Assembly (NCBI GenBank): GCA_030770535.1
Contig: JASVEC010000023.1
Coordinates: 248,001 to 312,000 of the forward strand
Length of the DNA: 64,000 bases
Direction of reading: 5' to 3'
Origin: Batkoa obscura
Taxonomy: Eukaryota > Entomophthoromycota > Entomophthoromycetes > Entomophthorales > Batkoaceae
Both the position numbers and the translations under genes were made by a program. This document shows, one piece after another, positions 45,580 through 55,239 of this stretch. The notes beneath the pieces were generated by a model that was given only the letters and a program-made list of their open reading frames with translations, was not told the DNA's origin and did no database searches. Position 1 is the first letter of the stretch; every line of letters begins with the position of its first letter.

Positions 45580-45896
45580 ATAATAAAAGTTGTATAACAA
45601 TTTCAGACTTTAAACAAAATATAGAAATAGGAACAAGATCAGATTCAATAAATTTAGATCATTATAATAAACAAGCTATATCAGTATTAGGTTTTGGTGT
45701 TTTATATTTAAAAGGTGATAAAATAACAGGCAAAGTTTACTTTGATTATTCATCTGAAATATTAAATCATGATTCAGCATATGTATGAGATTATTTGATC
45801 GATTTAATCTTTACAAAGCTTTTATTTAAAAGCTTGGAAAAATTAATATATGGGCAGATACAGAAAATCATTTTAAATCTCAAGAAGTTTTACATT

Positions 45897-46000
45897 ATAT
45901 GGGAGTATTTTTTCTGACTTCATTATTTTTCCATTTTTAAGCGCTATTTAAGCGAAAAAATTGTTAGTAAAATTCTTAAACACAAAATATATCCCCATAT
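45897..46000 (-). mobile_element. Foldback MITE, copy 13, nested in the transposon
   Basis: Inserted within transposase-derived sequence, between codons for ...QEVLH and ...FKGIPEIK. It begins ATATGGGAGTATTTTTTCTG and ends ATCCCCATAT. Flanking TA dinucleotides fit a TA target. The insertion post-dates the host transposon copy. Confidence 0.88.
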
Positions 46001-46260
46001 ATTTAAAGGAATTCCTGAAATAAAGAATAGTTTAATTATTGATCTTGATTTTTTTGCTGAGTATCATGGAAAAAATACAGTTAATGGAGATTTTGGAAAT
46101 CTTTCACAATGGAAAAGTAGTTTTGAAGCATTATGTAAAGTAAAAAATATCAATCAATTAATTTCAAGATTTGAGACTTTTATTTGCGAACATAATAAAA
46201 TTAATAATTGGACTGTTAATAATGGAAAAACAGATATAACTTCCAAAAAGTATGAAAGAA

Positions 46261-47073
46261 ACAAAAGTATAAAAAGAATAGTAGAGATACAAGGCATTGA
46301 GAAGTGATTACATTTTATTAAACGTAATGATAAAATACATTGTTATCCAGTATCTGATACATCAAAAAAGAGCGATATAGTTATAATTAAAGTTATAGAG
46401 TCTACAGAAGATAGAAGAAGTGAAAGGTGGATCCCAGCTTACCTTACGAAATAACTGAAAATTTAAAAGTTTTGATATTTACAAAGGAAGTGAGTAGTTC
46501 GTTAAACGATAGAAATAGATTATTGAATATTAATATTAATATTACTTAAGTTATTAATAGTTAAGTTAACAAATAGTCAAAGAACAAGTGATTTTAATAA
46601 TATCTAAAAATTATTATTACTTGTACTATATAAGGATGGTTAATTATAGCTTTAGGGCTAACCACCTCCTCCCATGAAGCTATTTATTAACTTAGTAGTA
46701 TATCAATAATGCAATTATAATACTAAAACTGTTTACTTAATTGATAACAAATCTACAATGTTGGTTATAAAGCAGTCAACAATAAATATTTATCAGTAAA
46801 GTTTTATAAAGATATGTATTTATTTACGTACTACAACTTCGATTAATATCAATATATATTATAGTGGTAAAAGCCTTGCTAATCTGGGAATTTGTATTAG
46901 ATCTAGTAGAAATTCAACTAACTTACAGTATAAACTATAATAGGATAGTTTATAACTGTGTCCGGATACTTTTGCTTTTCAAAAAATTTGTTTTTACAAA
47001 ATCTTAAGCGAAGTTTTTAAAATCAAAATATTTAAAAATTGAATAAAATGATGAAACTAATTTAGATAACCCC
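46261..47073 (+). repeat. Inverted repeat left arm, about 813 bp (partner 47250-48063)
   Basis: It covers the last part of the transposase and the non-coding 3' region of the transposon up to its end. The reverse complement of 47250-48063 differs at only a few sites that I noticed: GATAACCCC against GACAACCCC, CATTGAG against CATTCAG, and one A/G near the outer edge. Confidence 0.9.
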
Positions 47074-47249
47074 ATATATTGATACTTTGTATGTATTAAA
47101 GCTTGACATTGTTTTATATGTGAGATTTTGAAAGTATTTAAAGTAAAGATATTGATTTTTCTAAAATGGTTGATAAAATTTTGAACCATAATAGTAAGTA
47201 TCAATAATTTTTCAAAGTCCATAAGGTTTCATCCAATGATTCATTACTT
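47074..47249. other. 176-bp spacer of the inverted repeat
   Basis: Unique AT-rich sequence between the two transposon 3' ends. Confidence 0.7.
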
Positions 47250-48063
47250 GGGGTTGTCTAAATTAGTTTCATCATTTTATTCAATTTTTAAATATTTTGA
47301 TTTTAAAAACTTCGCTTAAGATTTTGTAAAAACAAATTTTTTGAAAAGCAAAAGTATCCGGACACAGTTATAAACTATCCTATTATAGTTTATACTGTAA
47401 GTTAGTTGAATTTCTACTAGATCTAATACAAATTCCCAGATTAGCAAGGCTTTTACCACTATAATATATATTGATATTAATCGAAGTTGTAGTACGTAAA
47501 TAAATACATATCTTTATAAAACTTTACTGATAAATATTTATTGTTGACTGCTTTATAACCAACATTGTAGATTTGTTATCAATTAAGTAAACAGTTTTAG
47601 TATTATAATTGCATTATTGATATACTACTAAGTTAATAAATAGCTTCATGGGAGGAGGTGGTTAGCCCTAAAGCTATAATTAACCATCCTTATATAGTAC
47701 AAGTAATAATAATTTTTAGATATTATTAAAATCACTTGTTCTTTGACTATTTGTTAACTTAACTATTAATAACTTAAGTAATATTAATATTAATATTCAA
47801 TAATCTATTTCTATCGTTTAACGAACTACTCACTTCCTTTGTAAATATCAAAACTTTTAAATTTTCAGTTATTTCGTAAGGTAAGCTGGGATCCACCTTT
47901 CACTTCTTCTATCTTCTGTAGACTCTATAACTTTAATTATAACTATATCGCTCTTTTTTGATGTATCAGATACTGGATAACAATGTATTTTATCATTACG
48001 TTTAATAAAATGTAATCACTTCTGAATGCCTTGTATCTCTACTATTCTTTTTATATTTTTGTT
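47250..48063 (-). repeat. Inverted repeat right arm, about 814 bp
   Basis: Second copy of the transposon 3' end in tail-to-tail orientation, beginning GGGGTTGTCTAAATTAG. Beyond its outer edge the sequence does not continue into the transposase seen outside the left arm, so this copy is truncated or joined to different DNA. Confidence 0.9.
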
Positions 48064-49020
48064 TTATGAAATATTGCTTTGTCAGTCCCATCAATAATTA
48101 TAGCATAATAGTCGCCTAAGCTGTCGTGTTCTCGAGTTCAGAGGAAATCAATCCTACGTTCTTAGTTTGATTTGCTATAAGAGTTTCTAACTTTATCCCA
48201 AGAATATTATCTTCTTATTTTGATATCTATACTTTCGGGAGTATAAAAGAGATTTTAGAGTATAGTAGTTCGAGGCTTTCTAACTGAATTATTCCCTGTA
48301 TCTCGAGCATTTAATAAAGCCACTAAGTTTTCTTAATAGTACTTTATGTAGATTTTACATTAGTATTGTCTATTCTATTTGTTTTACATAGTATGTAGCC
48401 TATCGCATGCTATTCTTCATAATCCAAGTCTATCTTAGCCACATAAACTAAGATTTTTCGACTTATAGTGTAGTCAACCAAGCAATAGCTGTTTTTGACT
48501 CCAAACACTGAGTACCAGAAGATTTCACAAAACCTAGTAAAGGCTTACAAAGATTTAACACATTTTCGTTCTTTTTATTAATATCTGATATAATTTTTTT
48601 CATATAGTTAATGGATGTATATAACAAATCATGATAAATTTCAGTTTGAATTATCTATATATAGCTATAGAATATAAACTTATTTAAAAGTGATTCCAAA
48701 CCTCAACAACTGTAATATTATACAGTACTTATAAAGATTTTTATTAAATAAGTAACTTGAGCTTGTAGATGTTCTAAAACTACATTATAAATTACCTTTA
48801 GAGTTTTAAAAAAAATTCATATGATATTTGTATACTTTGAGCTTTTTTTCATCTTATAATATAAAATAGTTATAATAAAAGTATTTTTAAAAACCTTAGG
48901 CAATTTATTAATGTAAAATTCAAACCCAATAAGCTTAGGGACTCGAATAAAAAATTTCATATACTCTATGATATCACATTTAGTAAATTTCGGAAATGCT
49001 TTCAAATAAGTTTATATTCT
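48064..49020 (-). mobile_element. Unclassified decayed coding DNA, probably transposon-derived
   Basis: On the minus strand, broken frames give pieces such as LGDYYAIIIDGTDKAIF next to the right arm, and a 62-codon run KAFPKFTKCDIIEYMKFF... further out. The mix of short readable stretches with stops suggests an old transposase-like gene joined to the transposon 3' end. I cannot classify it. Confidence 0.4.
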
Positions 49021-50204
49021 ATATCCAAGTTTAACTTTATTATGATTTTAGCTCAAATAGTTAAAGTAAGCTATATATCTATTAAGTATATAGTAAAAGT
49101 TAATAAGTTATTGTTATTAATAAACTTTTTAGTTTCTTAGAAATTACTCTATTTAAACCAAAGTATTTAGTTTGACATAAAAATTAGAAAGGGAATCTTT
49201 CACTTGAGTATTAATATAGTGTGATACTGAATATAAGGGCAAAAAATGTAATATTTTTAAGTATTAATTATTGAAAAATGAGTCTTTAAAGTCCAAGAGC
49301 TTGTAGTTTTTGGAAAAATTTCAAAATTGACTAATTTGTATTAGAGTCAAATTTGATAAATTAGTAAACTTTCAATTTATGTCTCTGTCACTTGAAAATA
49401 GTGCTTTAAATTATATTCTTTAAATTAATATCACTTTATTTATAATTTTTTAAAATACACCGAGTTTAACCTTTTTTAATATACTATAGTTAGAAAGTAC
49501 ACTATATACTATTTATGCTATATAAGTATCAATTAAATAAACAAAACTAACAGCGCTTTCAATCTAAATACTATTGGTTTATACTATAAATAATCTTTTT
49601 CTTTTAGTTAATGTTGAATAAGTATAAATAGTAGTTGCACATAGGCAAATACTATTAATAAAATAAGCCTTATATTTCGATAATAAATACCAGCTGAGAA
49701 CCGGATAGATGACCTTAACGTCATTTAATGAATCTACCCTTTACATTAAAAAGGATCAAAGAATAGTAAACTATAAAGTACAGTGAATAACTCAATATAA
49801 CTTTGAACAACCAATAAATTTAGAGTAAATTTAGAACAAACATATAAAGAAGAGAATAAATAAGTTTTTTTGTGACAGCTCGTCCGAGCCTTATATATAT
49901 ATTTACCACTAACAAAGAAAAAAATGAAGAGCAAGTCTTAAAGCAACTATTGAAAGGTTAATAAACTTTTGACTAACCAAAAACTTAAAACATATTCGTA
50001 TAATCCACAAGACTTTTATCTAATACTATCTCTATTTGTACTTTACCTTACTTATTTCTCTTATCCTTCAAGAATACAATCACTTATATCTTTATAATAT
50101 CCTGAGATACACGTTATAATAATATTTATTTTAAGCAACTTTGCTCATTTATTCTTTATTAATTCATATTCATTATCAACCCAAATAATTAAACATAAAA
50201 TACT
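49021..50204. other. Intergenic, no feature seen
   Basis: AT-rich DNA without a supported gene. Confidence 0.5.
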
Positions 50205-50308
50205 ATTTGGGAATGTATTTTTGTGTTTAAGAATTTTACTAACAATCTTTCCACTCGAATATTGCTTAAAAATGGAAGAAGTAATGAAGTCAAAAAAACA
50301 TTCCCATT
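50205..50308 (+). mobile_element. Foldback MITE, copy 14
   Basis: Begins ATTTGGGAATGTATTTTTG, has the core TCTTTCCACTCGAATATTGC followed by TTAAAAATGGAAGAAG, and ends CATTCCCATTTT. It ends about 95 bp before the ATG of the secreted protein gene. Confidence 0.83.
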
Positions 50309-50401
50309 TTATTATAAGCAGTTGTTATATTTAGGATTCAGAATATTGAAAAAAACTATATATACTAAATAAAAATGTAATAAAAAATTACGAAAAATTA
50401 A

Positions 50402-51520
50402 ATGTTTCAGATTCTATTACTTTGTTTTTTTATTGCTTCTATTTTAAGTCAAGATCCCCTTGGGCTAACCTACTTAGATAAAACATGCTATAGAATTGAC
50501 TATGATATGGTATGGTTTGAAGTTGATATATCACCTAAATACCAACGTAATTGTCAACCTTTACACCATTGGGTAATAATTGTAGGAAAGGATAAACAAT
50601 CAGAGGAGTGGTACGAAGGAAAGAGTTGTCTACGTAATTCTAAATCCTGTTGTTTATTTTGTCGTCAGTATTGTACTGACAATTTTCGAGTAAAGACTAC
50701 GGATTCCATCGATGAGCTGAAAAACTTATATACTATGGAACTTACATCTACAAATAAAGAGAGAGATTATTTATATGTAGCTCCTAACATTGGTAGTTTG
50801 AATTATGTTTCTGTGGATTTAAGACAAGGTTTAAGATCCATCATTGTTCCTATGGATAATTTACACCCAGATGATCAAAATTATCGTCAAGTTTTTCAAA
50901 TTAAAATGACTGAAAGTATAGTCACTAAGATATTGAACAACACTAAATTATACAATAAGGATGCTCAAACAATTCAATCCAATGACCATATCTTAAGTAT
51001 TGATAAAATTTGTCTCTTAGCTAATGATGTATTACGAACCGCTGCCATGGAATATAATTTCAGTAACTGCTTTAAGCTAATCCCAAATTCAGAAATTCAA
51101 ACGAGTTGTGGCTTCTGGGGTACAGACTATGATGAGGGTCGTGGCTCTTACTGCAGTGCAGCTAAGGTTTCTAACAAAGCTACTACTTTAGCATCATGTC
51201 TTACCCATTTACCATTAATTAATACTTCAAAATTAGCTTATAATAATAAAGCCTTAGAATATATGAGAACCGCTGTTGTTGCTGGTATTTCAGCTATTCC
51301 ATATGCTGGTTTGGTTTTGGCGGCTACTACCAATGCCATTTTAGGCCCTACAGCAGACCAAGAGATCCTAAATGAATATAAAGGAAAGGATTTTGATGAG
51401 AAACTGGTCATCTTAAGCGGAGTCCGTAAACAAGTTTTAAGGGAAAGTGCTAAGCTTGCGAAAGGATACATTAAAGACCATTTTGGCCAACTTATTGGAT
51501 CAATTAAAAATGTGTTATAG
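50402..51520 (+). CDS. Unrecognised secreted Cys-rich protein, 372 aa
   Basis: I do not recognise a family. Single exon; signal peptide at residues 1-16 (MFQILLLCFFIASILS). The N-terminal third is Cys-rich (KSCLRNSKSCCLFCRQYC around residues 74-91) with a HHWVIIVG stretch near residue 55. A second Cys/Gly-rich segment (TSCGFWGTDYDEGRGSYC, around 239-256) follows. One hydrophobic Gly/Ala segment (VVAGISAIPYAGLVLAATT, around 293-311) could be membrane-associated or a buried helix. The C-terminal 45 residues are charged and helical, with no GPI-type tail. The frame is intact and codon use looks like that of its neighbours, so I take it as a working gene. A MITE lies just upstream. Confidence 0.8.
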   Translation: MFQILLLCFFIASILSQDPLGLTYLDKTCYRIDYDMVWFEVDISPKYQRNCQPLHHWVIIVGKDKQSEEWYEGKSCLRNSKSCCLFCRQYCTDNFRVKTTDSIDELKNLYTMELTSTNKERDYLYVAPNIGSLNYVSVDLRQGLRSIIVPMDNLHPDDQNYRQVFQIKMTESIVTKILNNTKLYNKDAQTIQSNDHILSIDKICLLANDVLRTAAMEYNFSNCFKLIPNSEIQTSCGFWGTDYDEGRGSYCSAAKVSNKATTLASCLTHLPLINTSKLAYNNKALEYMRTAVVAGISAIPYAGLVLAATTNAILGPTADQEILNEYKGKDFDEKLVILSGVRKQVLRESAKLAKGYIKDHFGQLIGSIKNVL

Positions 51521-52472
51521 TTTAATACTATTTTAGTTCAATATAAATCTTTATATTATTATGGATAAAATTATTACTTTTTTAAATCATACGTAAAAAT
51601 ATATGGGTTTTAGTATACACTAACACTAGTTTCACATAAATGCTTCTAAATTAACATACTTTTTATTTTCATCGCATATAAGCGTATTATAATATATATG
51701 TTTTAATTTGAAGTTTATAAAGCACTTTATCTGTTTTCAGTGATAAATCTATTGTTGTGATAAGCTATAAAATATAACTAGAAAAATGATGATAATTTAA
51801 GTGCTTAATTATATTTGATATTTTAACAGAGCAGTAGTATATAATTTAAACAAGATACAAACTCCTTTTTTATAAGTTGAAGCATTATTTGATTGTGATC
51901 AAAAAGATGTAGTTCTACAAAACAATTTATATTATTTAAGAGTGTAACAAACTATCGTAATGAATATACGACCAAAGCAATAGTACGTAAAGAAATTAGA
52001 TGTAGCTTGATCATCATAGTGAAACAAAAAAAAGTATACAAATCCATAGTTTACTTGTTGTAATGCGTATCTTTATTTCAAAGTCTATATATTCTCATAA
52101 GGTTTACATTGATGTTAAATGAGTTAGTTAGTGGCTAACACTATATGGACCAAACTCTGTATAAAATTTCTAAATAAACTAGATAGATCTAGTTACTATG
52201 CTTTAAGTTTATATTATTTATTAAACTTGCCATCCCATTTAACAGCCAAATCATTTGCCTTAAAAATATCTGTAAATTATTAATACAATAAAATACTGAT
52301 ATAAAATACATGATACCAATTTATAACTCTTTAAATTTATAAAAGTACGAAGCAATGACGGTGGGATCAATCCCTTTAATTTGTATAAACTTTACTTCGT
52401 TGTAAGCACCTTTACATGCTATGTTAAAGTATTTGTGCAATGGTAGTGATAAAACTTAGAATCACGGGACCC
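51521..52472. other. Intergenic, no feature seen
   Basis: About 950 bp of AT-rich DNA between the secreted protein gene and the crystallin-like relics. Confidence 0.55.
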
Positions 52473-52838
52473 TTAAATTTTGATTTTGTTATTGTCCTTA
52501 TCTACTTCTATAGAAAAATTACCACAATTGTCTTTTATCAAAGAAACTCCATGATCAGTTAAATTATCCTAGGTACGTTTTATTTCATTATTTTTATGCC
52601 ACGCTCCTTTAGGAACCAATACAGAAATCAAAACACCATTAAACCCATTTGTGATATTTTCCTTTTCTCCATTTATAAAATAGTGCTTTCGAGTGAAACC
52701 ATCATCAGAATACAGACTAATTTTATAAAGGCCCGTTAATGCACTATATCATGAGGTCGCTTTACCATTAAACTAATTGGGCGCATTGAAGCACCCATAA
52801 ATTTTAGGAGTATACCAACTTCCGCCCCTTTGCTTTTA
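52473..52838 (-). pseudogene. Crystallin-like relic without signal peptide
   Basis: Readable in one frame from QRGGSWYTPKIYGC to the end, with DGFTRKHYFINGEKE, NGFNGVLISVLVPKGAW and a Lys/Asn-rich tail. Two stops, TAG and TGA, stand at the W of the (D/N)WFN and TSW motifs; a third TAG is in the tail (RT-stop-DN) and is not at a Trp position. The gene is cut off before its signal peptide where it meets the oppositely oriented relic at 52831. Confidence 0.72.
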
Positions 52839-53223
52839 TGAGCATGCGAATTTTAAGTATAAATGTTGGTGCGAAGCTGTTACTGAATATACCAATATAT
52901 TTGATGAGGCTAATGACATAATGGCTTCATGGAAAAATTCAAAGGTCCAAGTTTCCGAAATCTACATCTATTCTAATGTTGAGTGTACTGGAGATATTTG
53001 ATATTTAAATGCAGATGAGGAAAATGTAAATGAAGCCAGCGATGTTATGAGTCCTGCAAAAATTATTCGAATTAAGTATATGAATGACAAAGTAAAACGT
53101 GTAAAGAATGATTTGGCCAACTATAAAATCTCTACGAATAAAGTGAATTTTGACAGTATCAGTATAAAAGTAAATAAAGCTGATGGTAGGGTTTCACTTC
53201 AAAGAACCAGCTTTGATTTATAA
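52831..53223 (+). pseudogene. Crystallin-like relic, head to head with the previous one
   Basis: Reads CFYEHANFKYKCWCEAVTEY, then FDEANDIMASWKN, SEIYIYSNVECTGDI, a TGA, YLNADEENVNEASDVMSP and KIIRIKYMNDKVKRV. The TGA aligns with a Trp in the 38.5-kb copy (NGWML) and a Tyr in the intact gene. No signal peptide remains. The 5' ends of the two relics overlap by a few bases, implying deletion of both starts. Confidence 0.7.
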
Positions 53224-53386
53224 AAAAATAGGAAGTAAATAGAAATAAATTTCTAAAAAATATGGACTTTAAAACAATACTTTGAAATTTTTAAATATAA
53301 TAAGTGTGAGAATAGTAGCATTTATACAAAGTTTTTTCATATTACCATCAGTGGTAAGTTGATTTATATTGTACTTTTGTTATAGT

Positions 53387-53489
53387 ATATGGAGATGTTC
53401 TTTTTGGTTTCATCACTTTTTGTACCTTTTAAGTGCCATTTGAGCAGAAAAAATCAATAAAATCCTTAAACACAAATACATCCTCATAT
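53387..53489 (-). mobile_element. Foldback MITE, copy 15 (inverted)
   Basis: Begins ATATGGAGATGTTCTTTTTG, contains ACTTTTTGTACCTTTTAAGT, and ends TACATCCTCATAT. Confidence 0.83.
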
Positions 53490-53712
53490 TTATAAGAAAT
53501 AAATTAATAAAAAAAATTGTATTCTAAGTAGTGGAGTTTAAAATCAGTTTATTAAAATTACATAAATAGAGTTAAATTTGATAATTAGTGTATATTCCAT
53601 TGACAGGCCAATATTGATAAGTAGTGTATTCATGATATCATAACTATTTTAAGTTTTTAATTACCATTATAAACACACATTATTGGTTGATGATAACATT
53701 GCAATCTTAATA

Positions 53713-53815
53713 ATATGGAGATGTATTTTTGTATTCAAGATTTTTACTAACAATTTTTCCACTTGAATAGCCCGCTTAAAAATGGAAAAAGTGAAGCCAA
53801 AAAACAACCTCATAT
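53713..53815 (+). mobile_element. Foldback MITE, copy 16
   Basis: Begins ATATGGAGATGTATTTTTG, has the core TTTTTCCACTTGAATAGC followed by CCGCTTAAAAATGGAAAAAG, and ends CAACCTCATAT. It lies only about 220 bp from the inverted copy 15. Confidence 0.85.
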
Positions 53816-54274
53816 GGAAGTTTGATATTAAGGTTTGAATGTGTTAAAAAATGTTTTATGAATTTTCTCTTAACATACAAATAAAAATAAAAATGGCTTT
53901 TACTACAGAAAATTCAAAAAACTTAGTTTTTTGTTTTGATGGGTTAGTATGCAATTACTCAGGCTCTAAGTGTCAGGAAAACTGATGCTTTTTAATCAAG
54001 GGAAAAGACATTTAATGTGTTATTTTTATGTATTAGCTCATTATCAACTAATTACGTCTCTAAGACGTGTCAACTTTAACTATTTAGTGAGAACCTCTAT
54101 AATATATTGTCATGGTTTTGCCTTTTAGAATTTAAGCAAATTAAATTATGTAATTTCATCTTTACTGAATTTTGCCTACCAAATGAAAAATTGATTATTT
54201 TTGAAGCTTAACCTACGAAATTTCTACTATTTGTAGAATAAATATTATTTTAGGTTTATAGAATGAAAGAATCA
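53816..54274. other. Intergenic upstream of tRNA-Val
   Basis: No gene, tRNA or MITE is recognised. Confidence 0.55.
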
Positions 54275-54348
54275 GTTTCCGTGGTGTAGTTGGTTATCAC
54301 ATCTGTCTAACACACAGAAGGTCTCCAGTTCGAATCTGGACGGAAACA
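54275..54348 (+). tRNA. tRNA-Val (AAC)
   Basis: A 74-nt cloverleaf: acceptor GTTTCCG pairs with CGGAAAC, the anticodon AAC lies in CTGTCTAACACACAG, and the T-arm is CCAGTTCGAATCTGG. No intron. Confidence 0.94.
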
Positions 54349-54495
54349 ATTTGAGAATCTATTTATGTTTTTATAACATGTGTAACTACTGTTTATAATA
54401 TAGAGCTGTTTTTTAAAAACTGATCAAAATTTACTAAGCAAATCTAAAATAAAGATCTTTTTTAAAAAACAGCCTTTTATTTCTTTAATAAATAA

Positions 54496-54777
<282 letters not shown>

Positions 54778-55239
54778 AATAGAACCCTTTTTTTATTAAA
54801 AGTATTTAATATAACCTATTATTTATTTTAACTTTTGCTTTGCTTAGATTTTATTCTTTATTTTTTAAAATTCAAAGGACAATAGATTTATGTGCTTTGT
54901 TTGATACTAATAGGAATCAACACATCACTTATTCCAGGAGACAAAAAATCAAAAGAGATTTGTCCTTGAAGAAGGGTTAGGATTTTGTCATCGTGATTAG
55001 ATTAGAGCCTCTTAAAGAGCAGGGAATCAAAGAGGTTTAGACACTGTTGAAAGATTTGACTTTCCGTAACAGTCTATAAAGAATTTTACTTAATATTAGC
55101 TATGGCGCTTAGGGTCTAGTTTTATAGCAGGAGGAGAAGTAGAGTTAAAGAGGATTTTAGTACGAACTGATACAATAAAAAAATATTGACCAAATAACAA
55201 TATAATAGGCATGATTTTATTCTTTATTTTTATAATGTT
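54778..55239. other. Intergenic between convergent genes
   Basis: The 3' flanks of the MDM35-like gene and the CCCH/Smr gene. No feature recognised. Confidence 0.55.

Larger units (their letters stand above)
44880..47080 (+). mobile_element. Decayed DNA transposon with DDE-like transposase remnants
   Basis: Broken reading frames on the plus strand give transposase-like pieces: VLGFGVLYLKGDKITGK with VYFDYSSEILNHDSAYV (45690-45790), INIWADTENHFKSQEVLH (near 45845-45895), then after a nested MITE LIIDLDFFAEYHGKN with VNGDFGNLSQWKSSFEALCK (46033-46140), and HCYPVSDTSKKSDIVI (46340-46390). Asp-rich spacing, W-A-D-T-E and E-Y-H-G-K-x(4)-G-D-F look like an RNase H-fold DDE/D core, but I cannot name the superfamily. 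Several stops and frameshifts are present, one a TGA in AYV-stop-DYL that is probably an old Trp. The 3' end is TAACCCCATAT (about 47080). The left terminus was not found. Confidence 0.7.
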
